Positions 1 to 12,111 are shown, numbered from the stretch's first letter. The stretch is DNA of 64,000 nt from Corydoras sp. C115 (GCA_019802505.1 JAFMOC010000083.1:2077501-2141500); one strand, 5' to 3'. The notes: generated by a model from the letters alone, not told the origin. Numbers and translations: made by a program.

Positions 1-244
1 CATCTGGGTGGAGTTTCCATGTTCTTGCCGTGTCTGCGTGAAAGTCAATTGAGTTCTCCAAATTGCCCCATGTAGAATGTGTTTGTGTGCATGTCTGTGT
101 GTGTGAGTGTGTGTGCCCAGTGATAGATTGGCATCCTGTCCTGGGTGTATCAGCCCAGCGCCCGAAACCTTCTCCCCTGGATGGGCATGGGGAACCCCCC
201 GCGACCCTAATATAGAATAAAGCGGAAGATAATGAATGAATGAA
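1..244 (+). repeat. V-SINE-like copy, cut by window start
   Basis: Begins in the central conserved domain and runs to the GAAT tail; the tRNA-like head lies outside the window. Confidence 0.9.
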
Positions 245-936
245 TAATAATTTATGTTATTTATTTATATTACTATACACCACGGCCATCATAGATTAAT
301 TTTCATCTTTTAGGTATCTGCAAATGTTCACAAAATGCTTGCATAAAATTTACAACCCTTGCTGTGTCTTTTTAACTTTCACCAAGGATTCAGGTAATGT
401 CAGGTAACTTTAGAGAAAAGTATAAATGTCATTCTGATCAAGTACAACCTGATGGGTGACGTTTTTTTCTTCTTTCACATTTACTTTCCACCTCAAGGCT
501 TGCTTTACCTAATTGTCTTTCAGCTATGAAAATAATCAGGAATGATTTCCATCATCATAGCATAACTGGGTGGAGGAGCTACATCACTTTTCTAGCGTTT
601 GGAGCGCTGACATTTAAACCTGTCAACAGTAATGGATAAAATATAGTACGACTTTTGTGTCATGATGGTCCACATTCTTAACTTCATTAGCTGGCAAAGG
701 AATGCAGAATAACTGCCACTGTTCAAAACATTCATACCCATTTACAATCAGCACACATGCGTGGTCAATTCCTGCTTGCCTTGTCATGCCTTTTTATAGC
801 AATCGCTCAACAGTTGTAGACAAAACAGGAAAAAAAAAACTATTTTGACAAAACTTTGTGTAGTAGCCTATTTTTGTAAAATGTAAATGAAAGAAACACT
901 GATTTGCTAATTGACACAGAAATCATTACAATATTT
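245..936. other. No gene seen
   Basis: AT-rich single-copy-looking DNA. No splice-framed coding stretch and no repeat body recognised. Confidence 0.6.
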
Positions 937-1072
937 GGGAGCGAACCAGAGAACCCGGAGGAAACCCACGCGGATACGGGGAGAACATGGAAACTCAACC
1001 CAGATGGGGATACGACCCGGGAATCCCTAGCTGAAAGGCGAACATGCTGACCACTAAGCCACCGTGCCGTCC
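937..1072 (-). repeat. V-SINE-like copy, head half only
   Basis: Central domain and tRNA-like head in reverse; tail half missing. Confidence 0.85.
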
Positions 1073-1083
1073 TAATAATAAGT

Positions 1084-1427
1084 TCATTCATTCATTATCT
1101 TCCGCTTTATCCTCTATTAGGGTCGAGGCGGGGTTCCCCATGCCCATCCAGGGGAGAACGTCTCGGGCTGGGGCAGATACACCCAGGACAGGACACCAAT
1201 CTATCGCTGGACACACACTCACTCACACAAACACACTCTATAGGGGCAATTTGGAGAATTCAATTGACTTGATCCATGTTTTTGGACTGTGGGAGGAAAC
1301 CGGAGAACCCGGAGGAAACCCACGCGGACACGGAGAGAACATGGAAACTCCACCCAGATTGGGATTTGAACCGGGAATCCCTAGTGCTGAGAGGAGAACG
1401 TGCTAACCACTAAGCCACCGTGCGGCC
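1084..1427 (-). repeat. V-SINE-like copy, full length
   Basis: Reverse copy with 'aataagtt' on both sides as target duplication, directly beside the preceding partial copy. Confidence 0.92.
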
Positions 1428-1842
1428 AAAAAATAAGTTAATAAATTAAATTCTAACATACATTTATAATGATGAGTTATATTGAGATGTGTTTTTAAGT
1501 CGTGAAACATACCCACATTTTAAAATTATGATTATTGCTCCTTTTTTTTATTCAAACTCCAGCATTAGTTCAGTTTCTGGATTCTAGATATAAAAGGATC
1601 CTCTTATTGTTATGTTACAAAATACACTTGTTGCAGAGGGAATGAGGTGTACATTCACATAAGTATAAAATAATTAAAAGTACTTGGAAAAAATAGAAGT
1701 AATGTAATAAAACATATTAGGTGTATTTTGTGGTAAAAAAAAAATGTATCAGAATATTCAAATATATCTTTCTTAAATATGTTTTGCTGCTTGACCCCTA
1801 CAGCTACGTGCACTCGGTACAGCATCTTTGACCTGTGCATAT

Positions 1843-2280
1843 TCATTCATTCATTCATTCATCCATTATCTTCGCTTTATCCTCTATACCGGAGGAAAAC
1901 CCACCTCAGGGGAAGAACATTCAACCAGGATTGGGATACGGTCATGCTAAGGTGGGGTTCATTCCCCATCTCCTGCTTTATCCTCACGGTGGGGTTCCCC
2001 AGGCCCATCCAGGGGAGAACGTCTCGGGTGCTGGGCAGATACACCCAGGACAGGGCGCCAATCTAGTGCTGGGCACACACTCACTCACACAGACACACTC
2101 TATATGGGGCAATTTGGAGAACTCAATTGAGATGTTTTTGGACTGTGGGAGGAAACCGGAGAACCCGGAGGAAACCCACGCAGACACGGGGAGAAAATGG
2201 AAACTCCACCCAGATGGGGATTCGAACCGGGAATCCCTAGTGCTGAGAGGAGAACGTGCTAACCACTAAGCCGTGCCGCC
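1843..2280 (-). repeat. Fused V-SINE-like copy with two 3' ends
   Basis: Flanked by cctgtgcatatt on both sides. From 1895 an altered piece of the SINE interior interrupts the tail, and a second 3' end begins near 1965, so the insert is longer than a unit. Confidence 0.85.
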
Positions 2281-2984
2281 CCTGTGCATATTGGTCAGCA
2301 AAATCAAATTAAAACTGACAAATCAGAACAATTTATCTACGAGTTTGCACAAACATAATACAGATATAGAAAATCCCTTATTCATGAGAATAGGATGCAT
2401 GTCGTATGTCTAACAGCAAGCAAATCCCAGAACAATTTCTGGGTAGGGTGACTGTCCTTTTGGCATGGAGTCAGTAGTCCTCTGTGTTCTTCAATGGGTC
2501 TTTTTCTTGAATGTCTGGTTTCACTCCACATTCCAAAAACACACAGAAAAGTAAATTAAAGATACTTAATTGTCCTAGCTATTGGGGTTTATGTATCAGT
2601 GCACTCATTGAGTCAGTTTCAAGCCTTGATAAATAGGGTTGAATTAGGCGAGGCATTCAGTGTAAAATTGAGACAAATGGAATAAGCAGATCCCCCACTG
2701 AGGTGACCCCTGGCAGAAAGAGCCAAAAAATGAAGACAAAATATGATAGAAATTGCACAGCAGCCAAAACCTTGACACAAAAATCTAGTCAGTTCATCCT
2801 TAAAATTAAGTGAAGCTTTCTTTTTTGCATCTTTGGTGACATCATATTGTGATACATCTAACAAAGTATTACCGCATTATTTATTTATTGTAATATTTCT
2901 ATTTAAAGATAAATGTTTGAATGTTTTTATTCGTGTTTAGTGATATAAATGTTTTGTAATATAAATAAATTAATAATAAAAGTA
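2281..2984. other. No gene seen
   Basis: AT-rich; longest open frame (2864-2619, minus) has no recognisable domain. Confidence 0.6.
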
Positions 2985-3297
2985 GGGTGGCACGGTGGCT
3001 TAGTGGTTAGCACGTTCGTCTCTCAGCGCTAGGGATTCTCCCTGTGTCCACGGGGGTTTCCTCCGGGTTCTCTGGTTTGCTCCCACAGTCCAAAAACATG
3101 GATCAATCAATTGAGTTCTCCAAATTGCCCCATATAGAGTGTGTCTGTGTGAGTGACTGTGTGCACAGCGATAGATAGGCGCCCTGTCCTGGGTGTATCT
3201 GCCCAGCGCCCAAAACGTTCTCCCCTGGTTGGGCATGGGGAACCCCACCTGCAAACCTAGTAGAGGATAAAACGGAAGATAATGGATGAATGAATAA
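2985..3297 (+). repeat. V-SINE-like copy
   Basis: Intact A box (tggcttagtgg), deletion of part of the centre. Target duplication 'aataataaaa'. Confidence 0.92.
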
Positions 3298-3343
3298 TAA
3301 AAATAGTAAAACTGTATTATTTTATTGTACTGTATATTTATAT

Positions 3344-3480
3344 GTGCCCAGCGATGGATTGGTGCCCTGTCCTGGGTCTATCTGCCCAGCGCCCGAGACG
3401 TTCTCCCCTGGATGGGCACTGCGACCCTAATAGAGGATAAAGCGGGAGATAATGAATGAATGAATGAATGAATGAATGAA
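3344..3480 (+). repeat. V-SINE-like copy, 3' third only
   Basis: Starts at gcccagcgatgg and keeps the tail with an extended (GAAT) run; truncated at its 5' end. Confidence 0.88.
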
Positions 3481-3651
3481 TATATTTATATGACAAATAT
3501 AAATATAGCCATACAGACTCATGAGTGCTTCTGTTGGACCTTAATTTTTGTTACTGTAGTTGTAGTTTGCAATAAAATGATGGAATGCTCTCCAGAAGGC
3601 ATATAGTTTAAGATAAAACATCAAAACAAAGCAACAATCTCCCAAGAGGCA

Positions 3652-3657
3652 TTTATT
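3652..3657 (-). terminator. Polyadenylation signal of the TRIM gene
   Basis: AATAAA on the minus strand about 250 bp past the TGA. It would give a short 3' UTR that lies clear of the SINE at 3344-3480. Confidence 0.55.
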
Positions 3658-3907
3658 AGACATCACATTCAAATGAGCGAGACAAATGTAAAGTCACCAC
3701 AAGCATCAAGCTGACCTTTTAACCACCACAAATCAAAAATCAATACCAGATCAACATGTGAACAGTTCTAATGAACATATGTGTGAAATTCAGTGATAAA
3801 GAAAAAATAATACATACTGAACTGCTGATATAGACCAACATTAGAATTAATTTTATGTAACATCAGCATAAACAGTCAGAAATAGTGTTGTAGTATCAGA
3901 TTCAAAA

Positions 3908-4446
3908 TCACTCAGGAATCATGGTCGTAATTGTAAGCGGTGCCTCATTTTTGCCTGATTTGTTAGTACAGGGGCTGAAGAAGGGATGGACAATGTCACA
4001 GAACATGCCTTCATATGTGTAAATGTGTTTGTTTGCCTCAACGTTATAAAAAGACACCTGGCCTTTCTCAAAGTCCACAAAAACTCCAATCTTGTGGGGT
4101 TTCAGGTGAAATGGAATCGTGTATAGCTCTGTGCCATAAGCATAGGTGTTTTTATTTCGTAGGCTAAGGAGCCAGTATCCGTTGCTGGGGGTGAAAGTGA
4201 TTTTTCCTTTTCTGTTTATTGAATGGCTGGCCACCCCTAGATCCCAGTCTGTCTTACCGACAACTTCAACCTCCCAGTAGTGGCATCCGCTGGAGAAGCT
4301 CTCTTGACCCAGCACGCACACCATACAGTCGAAGCGTTCAGGGTTACTGGGAACGAGTTGGTGCTTGTCTCCACACCTCACCTGCTTTCTGTCTTCTGAT
4401 AGGATGAGACGTGGATGGGCAGTGCTGGGGTCCAAAGCAAGGTTCA
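3908..4446 (-). CDS. TRIM exon 8: PRY-SPRY (B30.2) and stop
   Basis: Encodes residues 400-578 and TGA at 3910-3908. Acceptor atttcag. PRY begins with VNLALDPSTAHP; SPRY motifs WEVEV, LGV, YWLLSL, VSFYNVE and FFSPC are in order. Length and motifs match an intact B30.2 domain. Confidence 0.93.
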
Positions 4447-7400
4447 CTGAAATAAAGAATTGAAGGTACAGTATACATAGTTTAAAATTCTGTTTTTCAC
4501 TTACCTGTGGCTGTTTTGTGCAATTTTATACAAATCTTTAGCTTCTAAAAGTTGTTTCTCGCAAGTATTTTGTTTTATAACAAAGAATGGGGGCGGCACG
4601 GTGGCTTAGTGGTTAGCACGTTCGCCTCTCAGCTCTAGGGATTCCCGGTTCGAATCCCCATCTGGGTGGAGTTTCCATGTTCTCCCCGTGTCCGCGTGGG
4701 TTTCCTCCGGGTTCTCCGGTTTCCTCCCACAGTCCAAAAACATGGATCAAGTTAACTGAGTTCTCTAAATTGCCCCATATAGAGTGTGTCTGTGTGACTG
4801 AGTGTGTGCCCAGCGATGGATTGGCGCCCTGTCCTGGGTCTATCTGCCCAGCGCCCGAGATGTTCTCCCCTGGATGGGCATGGGGAACCCCACCGCGACC
4901 CTAATAGAGGATAAAGCGAGATATAATGAATGAATGAATGAACAAAGAATGGTTTGCTTCTGCTACATTTTTTATCTTAGATATGTGATTTGTTAGTTGT
5001 TACTACTTCTTTATATGGGCACATAAAGTTATTAAATACTGTAAACATACCTGCATATTCCTGTATCTTCTTTACACCTGAAAACAGTTAATGTAATGTG
5101 TGTTTAAAAATAAAATTATTGATAACATTAACTGTTGGAGCATTTGGCCTAGTTAAATTCTACATACCTGGCTGTAAATTGCGCGTAGATTGTGTGGTAA
5201 TGTCATTCAGACCTGTGAATAACAAAAAGTGTGGTATCAGGTTATTAGTATCAAAGTAGGGCTCCAATCCATCGCTGGGCACACACTCACTCACACATAC
5301 ACACTCTATATGGGGCAATTTGGAGAATTCAATTGACTTGATCCATGTTTTTGGACTGTGGGAGGAAACCGGAGAACCTGGAGGAAACCCACACGGACAT
5401 GGGGAGAACATGGAAACTCCACCCAGATTCGAACCGGGAATGCCTAGTGCTGAGAGGAGAACGTGCTAACCACTAAGCCACCGTGCTGCCCTGAATTTAA
5501 AATATTATAGAAAATAAAATATTAAATGAAATCGTGTATTCACACATTTAATGTTTTATGTTTAATCCTTTTTAACTAAGTTAAATTTGGGGCCTCTGAA
5601 AATTCACTCAAATTTTTGTTGAATCTGTTAACTAACACATTCAAAATATTTTAAAAAATATGTAAAAATACATGGGCGGCACGCTGGCTTTGTGGTTAGC
5701 ACGTTCTCCTCTCAGCACTAGGGATTCCCGGTTCTAATCCCCATCTGGGTGGAGTTTCCATGTTCTCCCCGTGTCTGCGTGGGTTTCCTCCGGGTTCTCC
5801 GGTTTCCTCCCACAGTCCAAAAACATGGATCAAGTCAATTGAGTTCTCCAAATTGCCCCATATAGAGTGTGTCTGTTTGAGTGAGTGTGTGCCCAGCGAT
5901 GGATTGGCGCCCTGTCCTGGGTCTATCTGCCCAGCGCCCGAGATGTTCTCCCCTGGATGGGCATGGGGAACCCCACCGCGACCCTAATAGAGGATAAAGC
6001 GGGAGATAATGAATGAATGAATGTAAAAATACTTTAACCAGTTCTGCTTAAACGTTTGTCAGCAACCACCATCTCATTTTTAATATTTTACCTTTTAATC
6101 AACCATAACAGTGCAATATTCATTTCCACCTACGTGATAAGTGATACTATTAAAATCGACGAAACAAATCAGTAAAGAAACAAAGAGTCAGGTTTTAATT
6201 TAATGACTTATTGTTGTATCTGGCTGCACAGATGTACAAATGTGTGATAAATTATGTCTATCATTATCGATATCATAAAGCTATTGACACTTTACTATTA
6301 TATTGAATAAAATAGATCTAACAAATAATAAAACTGGTGATAAAATCAAAACCTTATATAATTTAATTTAAAACCTTATATAATTAAATATAATTAAATA
6401 AGAAATATGACACAAATAAATAAATAAATAAATAAATAAATAAGAATGAACAAATAATGGCGGCACGGTGGCTTAGTGGTTAGCACGTTCTCCTCTCAGT
6501 ACTAGGGATTCCCGGTTCGAATCTCCCCGTGTCCGCGTGGGTTTCCTCCGGGTTCTCCGGTTTCCTCCCACAGTCCAAAAACATGGATCAAGTCAATTGG
6601 GTTCTCCAAATTGCCCCATATAGTGTGTCTGTGTAAGTGAGTGTGTGCCCAGCAATAGATTGGCGCCCTGTCCTGGGTGTATCTGCCCAGCGCCCGAAAC
6701 GTTCTCCCCTGGATGGGCATGGGGAACCCCACCGCGACCCTAATATAGGATAAAGTGGAAGATAATGGATGGATGGATGAACAAATAATTTGACCCAGGG
6801 TACCTACATTTCTCTGGACCTTTTTTCAATGTTAAGATTAAATGGTCGACAAATTCATAATATATAAATACAGGAATATATAAATAATATATAAATACAG
6901 GAATATATAAATAATATATAAATACAGGAAAATGCAGGTGACAATGCCGGCTTTAAATTGTAAAAGCTGAGTTTTAATTCTAAAGATATCTGAAAATAAC
7001 AGGTCAGTTCTGTTGTTCCATGACAACTGGGAATGTTTCTGGTTGGAAATGAACGTGTAAAACACAGTATGTCCACTAGATGTCGATAGTGCACTATATT
7101 AATTGAGTATCTCTTACAAGTTTCCTGAAGTCTTTGAAGTTCCTCTTGGAACCTCACCAGAAGCTGAGTGAGAGTGCTGCAGATGGCATCTTCATCGTGG
7201 GCAGATGCCAGTGAGACCCCAACCCAGTCTTTAAGTGGTATCAGTGCACTGAGATCGTTGTAATTCTGTAAAAAGGACGAGTGTAATGGAATGTATTTAG
7301 TCACTATACTGCATCAAAAGAGGGAAAATGTCTCAGTTTGCACATACATACAAATACATATCTATTGTATAACTATTATTAGCTTTTATTATTAGCTGTT

Positions 7401-9308
7401 ACTATTATTAGAACTTGGGCGGCACGGTGGCTTAGTGGTTAGCACGTTCGCCTCTCAGCACTAGGGATTCCCAGTTCGAATCCCCATCTGGGTGGAGTTT
7501 CCATGTTCTCCCCGTGTCCACGTGGGTTTCCTCCGGGTTCTCCGGTGTCCTCCCACAGTCCAAAAACATGGATCAAGTCAATTGAGTTCTCCAAATTGCC
7601 CCATATAGAGTGTGTCTGTGTGAGTGAGTGTGTGCCCAGGTGGATTGGCGCCCTGTCCTGGGTCTATCTGCCCAGCGCCCGAGACGTTCTCCCCTGGATG
7701 GGCATGGGGAACCCCACCGCGACCCTATTAGAGGATAAAGCGGGAGATAATGAATGAATGAATGAATGTTTGCCCAAATCCTAATCATTGTTGTTGTTTA
7801 AATGCACATATAAAACTGTATTTTCAGAAACTTTCTTATTATTAGAGTCTACATTTTCTTCATTGAAAATGAGTAGTTATAAGAAATAGCTATGAAGTTA
7901 CAGTGTATTATCGATATAGGTTAACATGGCTCGTTTCGGCGTTTGGGTCTTTACCCTCAGTCCACTGATGTAATCGTCTGTCTGGGACAGTTGGCACAAC
8001 ATTTCACTTCTTTTCTTTAGAGAAGAAAGCTCCAGTTCCAGCTCTCTGATCATTCCTTCTGCCTGATGCTCTGCTGAATGTCTTCTCCCTTTTATTCCCT
8101 CCAATGTCTCTTCCTGGCTGTGCTCAAGAAAAGTCATCAAAGTTGCAAACACTTTCAAGCTGTTTTGGGTTTCTCTTTCTGATGATATCTGCATAGACAA
8201 AGAAATGAACAAAGAAAAGACATGTATGAAGTAACAGAATTTACCCATAGAGGCGAAGAAATATTATATAACCAATTGTGAATTAGCAAACAGCAAATAA
8301 TACAGTTTGTTATTGTCTGTAACTTTTTATAATGTTTTTATTATTAAGTACAGGGGGCACAGTGGCTTAGTGGTTAGCATGTTCTCCTCTTGGCACAAGG
8401 GATTCCTGGTTCGAATCCCAATCTGGGTGGAGTTTCCATGTTCTCTCCGTGTCCATGTGGGTTTTCTCCGGGTTCTCCGGTTTCCTCCCACAGTCCAAAA
8501 ACATGGATCAAGTGAATTGAGTTCTCCAAATTGCCCCATATAGAGTGTGTTTGTGTGTGTGTCCTGGGTGTATCTGACCAGCGCCCGAAACATTCTCCCT
8601 TGGATGGGCATGGGACCCCCCCCCCCACAACCCCAATATAGGATAAAAGCTGAAGATAATGTATGGAGGGCGGCACAGTGGCTTAGTGGTTAGCACGTTC
8701 GCCTCTCAGCACTAGGGATTCCTGGTTCGAATCCCCATCTGGGAGGAGTTTCCATGTTCTCCCCGTGTCTGCGTGGGTTTTCTCCGGGTTCTCCGGTTTC
8801 CTCCCACAGTCCAAAAACATGGATCAAGTCAATTGAATTCTTAAAATTGCCCCATATAGAGTGTGTCTGTTTGAGTGAGTGTGTGCCCAGCGATAGGTTG
8901 GCGCCCTGTCCTGGGTGTATCTGCCCAGCGCCCGAAACGTTCTCCCCTGGATGGGCATGGGGAACCCCACCGCGACCCTAATATAGGATAAAGCTGAAGA
9001 TAATGGATGGATGGATGGATTATTAAGTACACTTATCCAGTAAAGGGGTATGGGATTCAGTGTTGGATAGTGTACAGCTGAAGTTTCACACTACATGGAC
9101 TTGAAAGATGGAATTAACTAAATCAAAAAACATGCAAATATACTGAATCTTTGTACTTAAGTCACACATTACATTACTCTCAGACAGATTCTAGTGTTTT
9201 GTTGACATCTGCCTGAATCAAAGGACAGGTAGAGCAAAAGAGACCATCAAAAAACCTTTTGGGGACTGAGCAGATACAACCAGGACAACAAGTTCGAGCC
9301 ATCAATGG

Positions 9309-9363
<55 letters not shown>

Positions 9364-9923
9364 ACAAACACACACACACTAGATAGAGGCAATTTAGTGC
9401 AGCCAATTCACCTTGAAAATGAACATTTTTGGACTGTGGGAGTAAATTCATTCATTCATTCATTTATTATCTCCCGCTTTATCCTCTATTAGGGTCGGGG
9501 GGGGGGGGGGGTTTCCCCATGCCCATCCAGGGGAGAACGTTTCGGGCGCTGGGCAGATACACCCAGGACAGGGCACCAATCTATCACTGGGCACACTCAC
9601 TCACACAAACACACTCTATATGGGGCAATTTGGAGAACTCAGATGACTTGATCCATGTTTTTGGACTGTGGGAGGAAACCGCAGAACCCAGAGGAAACCC
9701 ACGCAGACATGGGGAGAACATGGAAACTCCACCCAGATGGGGATTCGAACCGGGAATCCCTAGTGCTGAGAGGAGAACAGGACTAAGCCACGTGCCGCCT
9801 AGGGCAAACACATTATGAATAATTATTAAGTTTTCTCTCCTAGCATTAATGACCTGAGTAATGTGATCACCGTGGACAACACTGTTCGCCGGGGGTAAAT
9901 TCACACTACCAAATCAAAGTAAA

Positions 9924-9960
<37 letters not shown>

Positions 9961-9973
9961 TATATAATAAAAT

Positions 9974-10034
<61 letters not shown>

Positions 10035-11052
10035 CTGTAATTCAGGGAATTGGTAGCATTTAATGGAAATTCTTAAAAAAAGTTTTTCAGAATTATACTT
10101 ACGTACAGTACCTGGGTAAATGTATTTTATTTTCTACCACTAATTCAATTGAAATACATACTTTGATTTCCTCTAGTGAACATTTGATTTCCTCCATCTT
10201 CCTCTGTCTTAGTTCAATCATTTCTTGTATATTTGTTTCTGAGATGCCGATCTCAACCTGCATCAAAAATAAAGATTCGGAAATTTAGTTAATCTAACGA
10301 TTATCATGGATTTTTAATTATTTAAAATGTTTTCTGTTACTTCTGCTTTTATCAGTGGCTAAGTACAACCTTCAGCTCTGTGTTGTGAAAGTTTCAGTAC
10401 CTTGGTGTTTAGCCACTCCTTATCTGCAGCAACGATGACATGTGACTGATGATGTAAAGTGCCACACTCAGCACAGATGCACTCCCCATCAGATTTGCAA
10501 AAGCGGTCCAGTTTCTGATGATGCCTTACACACAGAGGGATTTTGCTGTCATATGCAGGTCCACTCAGAGAAAACCTTCTAAAGGAGACTTTTTTCATCA
10601 GCCTTGGATGCTGCATGGTATCTGCAGCATCTTCTTCCTCTTCTGAATCTTGCATCTTCAGTGGTTTCCACTCATGAACTTCAGTTATAAGTGGTTTTGA
10701 AAGTCTTCGCTTCATTTGAACAAAGAGATCACCAGGCATGTGTCTTTGCTTTACAGTCTTTCCCTCTATCCCATTTCTTTGTGCTCCACAAGCTCCAGCT
10801 TCTGCTTTCATCTGTTTAAACTGCTCTGTGATCTCACGTAGAGTGCGGTTGATGTGGAGTTCAGGTTTTGTTTTAAAGTTCTTCTTGCACAGCGGACATT
10901 GATAGAGTTTGACTTCGTTCCAGTAGCGTCCGATGCAGTTCATGCAAAAACTATGGCCACATGGGGTGGACACTGGGTTGTCAAAGACCTGTAGACACTG
11001 CGAGCACTGAAACTGGTCATCTGGGAGGAAGCTACCCAGGGATAACATTGTT
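3908..11052 (-). CDS. TRIM-family E3 ubiquitin ligase, bloodthirsty/finTRIM-like (7 coding exons, 578 aa)
   Basis: Joined coding exons (minus, 5' to 3'): 11048-10401, 10257-10162, 8188-7955, 7265-7118, 5212-5168, 5077-5051, 4446-3908; 1737 nt in one open frame. Every junction has AG/GT and compatible phase. Domains: RING at residues 15-54 (C15, C18, C30, H32, C35, C38, C51, C54), acidic linker near 135-142, B-box2 at 173-203 (C173, H176, C184, D187, C192, C195, H200, H203), coiled coil about 217-375, PRY-SPRY about 400-578 with LDP, WEVEV, LGV, YWLLSL and FFSPC landmarks. The 96-bp and 234-bp coiled-coil exons are typical of fish TRIM genes. Known family role: RING-dependent ubiquitin ligation in the cytosol with target recognition by SPRY, often antiviral. 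The start is the ATG 4 nt inside exon 2, just before the RING. Introns carry about nine SINEs. The exact orthologue (btr or ftr member) cannot be settled by eye; the family call is firm. Confidence 0.9.
4591..4940 (+). repeat. V-SINE-like copy, full length
   Basis: Reference-quality copy: A box tggcttagtgg, B box ggttcgaatcc, central domain, GAAT tail. Target duplication aacaaagaatgg. Lies in the last intron of the TRIM gene. Confidence 0.95.
5051..5077 (-). CDS. TRIM exon 7 (27 bp)
   Basis: Acceptor ttttcag, donor cag|gtatgt, phase 1 in and out. Encodes about nine residues (VKKIQEYA core) just before the PRY domain. Confidence 0.75.
5168..5212 (-). CDS. TRIM exon 6 (45 bp)
   Basis: Acceptor tcacag, donor cag|gtatgt, phase 1 in and out. 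Small hinge exon between coiled coil and SPRY. No domain of its own. Confidence 0.75.
5260..5491 (-). repeat. V-SINE-like copy, tail missing
   Basis: Reverse copy that lacks the 3' third; unusual because retrotransposition normally loses the 5' end. Later deletion is likely. Confidence 0.87.
5674..6020 (+). repeat. V-SINE-like copy, full length
   Basis: Target duplication 'atgtaaaaatac'. Confidence 0.95.
6459..6778 (+). repeat. V-SINE-like copy with small internal deletion
   Basis: Target duplication 'gaacaaataat'. Missing bases between B box and central domain. GGAT-type tail. Confidence 0.94.
7118..7265 (-). CDS. TRIM exon 5: linker with KDW motif
   Basis: Encodes residues 327-375 plus one base of codon 376. 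Acceptor tttacag, donor ctt|gtaaga. The 'LKDWVGVS' stretch corresponds to the conserved 'KDW' region after the coiled coil of fish TRIM proteins. Confidence 0.85.
7417..7768 (+). repeat. V-SINE-like copy, full length
   Basis: Complete copy; no target duplication recognisable. Confidence 0.94.
7955..8188 (-). CDS. TRIM exon 4: coiled coil (234 bp)
   Basis: Encodes residues 249-326, with a long E/L/K-rich helical stretch. Acceptor tatgcag, donor agg|gtaaag, phase 0 at both ends. Confidence 0.88.
8353..8666 (+). repeat. V-SINE-like copy, first of a tandem pair
   Basis: Left flank ttattaagtaca recurs only after the second copy, so both share one target duplication. Confidence 0.93.
8667..9019 (+). 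repeat. V-SINE-like copy, second of a tandem pair
   Basis: Follows the first copy's shortened tail directly; the right flank repeats ttattaagtac. Confidence 0.94.
9255..9442 (-). repeat. Old degraded SINE copy with (CA)n expansion
   Basis: Recognisable pieces: cagatacaaccaggaca, tagaggcaatt, tttttggactgtgggag. The GTGTGTG segment has grown into a 70-bp CA run. Confidence 0.7.
9447..9799 (-). repeat. V-SINE-like copy, full length, with G-run
   Basis: Reverse copy with a run of about 14 G at the 'ggggttcccc' site. It inserted against the older copy. Confidence 0.93.
9925..10031. repeat. A-run followed by (TA)n
   Basis: About 32 A, then about 70 bp of mostly TA. It sits in a TRIM intron, 130 bp from the coiled-coil exon. 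Confidence 0.95.
10162..10257 (-). CDS. TRIM exon 3: coiled coil (96 bp)
   Basis: Encodes residues 217-248, rich in E, K, Q and I. Acceptor gatgcag, donor aaa|gtatgt. Exactly 96 bp, the usual size of this TRIM exon. Confidence 0.88.
10401..11052 (-). CDS. TRIM exon 2: start codon, RING and B-box2
   Basis: ATG is at 11048-11046. The acceptor CAG lies just upstream (11055-11053) and the donor aag|gtactg follows base 10401. It encodes residues 1-216, ending in phase 0, and holds all eight RING ligands and the B-box2 ligands. Confidence 0.9.
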
Positions 11053-11486
11053 CTGCTTGAATTTTGGGAAATTTTTTGGAAAAGAAGGAAAAAGGGTTTA
11101 AAATCAATGCAACAGTAATTCCCATAAATTGTTTGTGAATTTATTAATTTTCTAACTTACATATTCCAATTAAAGCCACTTGGGAGGGTTTATAAGGTAA
11201 AAGCTGGGGAAGGCACTCTGGATAGGCAGCTGATCTGTTGCAAGGCAGACACAAACACCTTCTAACAAATTCACATATAAGGGCAATTTATTTTTCTGCT
11301 AATTACTTACTGGAATGTTTTTGGACCATTAAAATAACTCAAAGTTTTTGGAACAAACCGACACAGATAGAGAAAAACACGCAAACTCCTGACAGAAAGG
11401 AACTTTTTAACCCCAAATTAAAATCAGGACTTTCTTGCATAAGGCGCCATCATGCTGTTTCTTAGTTTTTTTTTTATATTTAGAGT

Positions 11487-11698
11487 CATAGAGATTAGCA
11501 TATTCGCCTCTCAGTACTAGGGATTCCCGGTTTGAATCCCAATCTGAGTTTCCATGTTCTCACCGTGTCCGCATGGGTTCTCCAGTTTCCTCCCACAGTC
11601 CAAAAACATGGATCAAGTCAATTGAATTCTCAATATAGAGTGTGTTTGTGTGATAGAGAGTGTGCCCAGCGATAGATTGCCACCCTGTCCTGGGTCTA
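11487..11698 (+). repeat. Degraded V-SINE-like copy, tail missing
   Basis: Head altered (gagattagcatattcgcc), centre shortened, stops at cctgtcctgggtctatt. Confidence 0.8.
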
Positions 11699-11768
11699 TT
11701 AAAGCATATTATTTAAATACCACCAATTCATGTGAATAGCTAAAATTTAAACCATTAAAATTTAAACA

Positions 11769-12111
11769 GGGCGGCACGGTGGCTTAGTGGTTAGCACGTT
11801 CTCCTCTCAGCACTAGGGATTCCCGGTTCGAATCCCCATCTGGGTGGAGTTTCCATGTTCTCCCCGTGTCCGTGTGGGTTTCCTCCGGGTTCTCCGGTTT
11901 CCTCCCACAGTCTAAAAACATGGATCAAGTTAATTGAGTTCTCTAAATTGCCCCATATAGAGTGTGTTTGAGTGAGTGAGTGTGTACCCAGCGATGGATT
12001 GGCGCCTTGTCCTGGGTCTATCTGCCCAGCGCCTGAGACGTTCTCCCCTGGATGGGCATGGGGAACCCCACCGCGACCCTAATAGAGGATAAAGCGGGAG
12101 ATAATGAAAGA
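11769..12111 (+). repeat. V-SINE-like copy, full length
   Basis: Target duplication 'aaaatttaaaca'. Confidence 0.95.

Noticed and set aside
4677..4904. A 75-codon open frame (MFSPCPRGFPPGSPVSSHSP...) that recurs in dozens of places on both strands
   Set aside because: It is the chance open frame of the SINE body; it follows SINE orientation, breaks with SINE indels and starts inside the central domain. Not a gene family.
7065..7304. Extension of the TRIM 7.1-kb exon to 6855 as an open frame
   Set aside because: A consensus donor at 7117 gives the right phase for the next exon; beyond it the frame runs into repeated 'tatataaatacagga' units.
9310..9379. CA tract as a CRISPR-like or regulatory repeat array
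   Set aside because: Simple dinucleotide tract inside a decayed SINE; no spacers, no palindromic unit.
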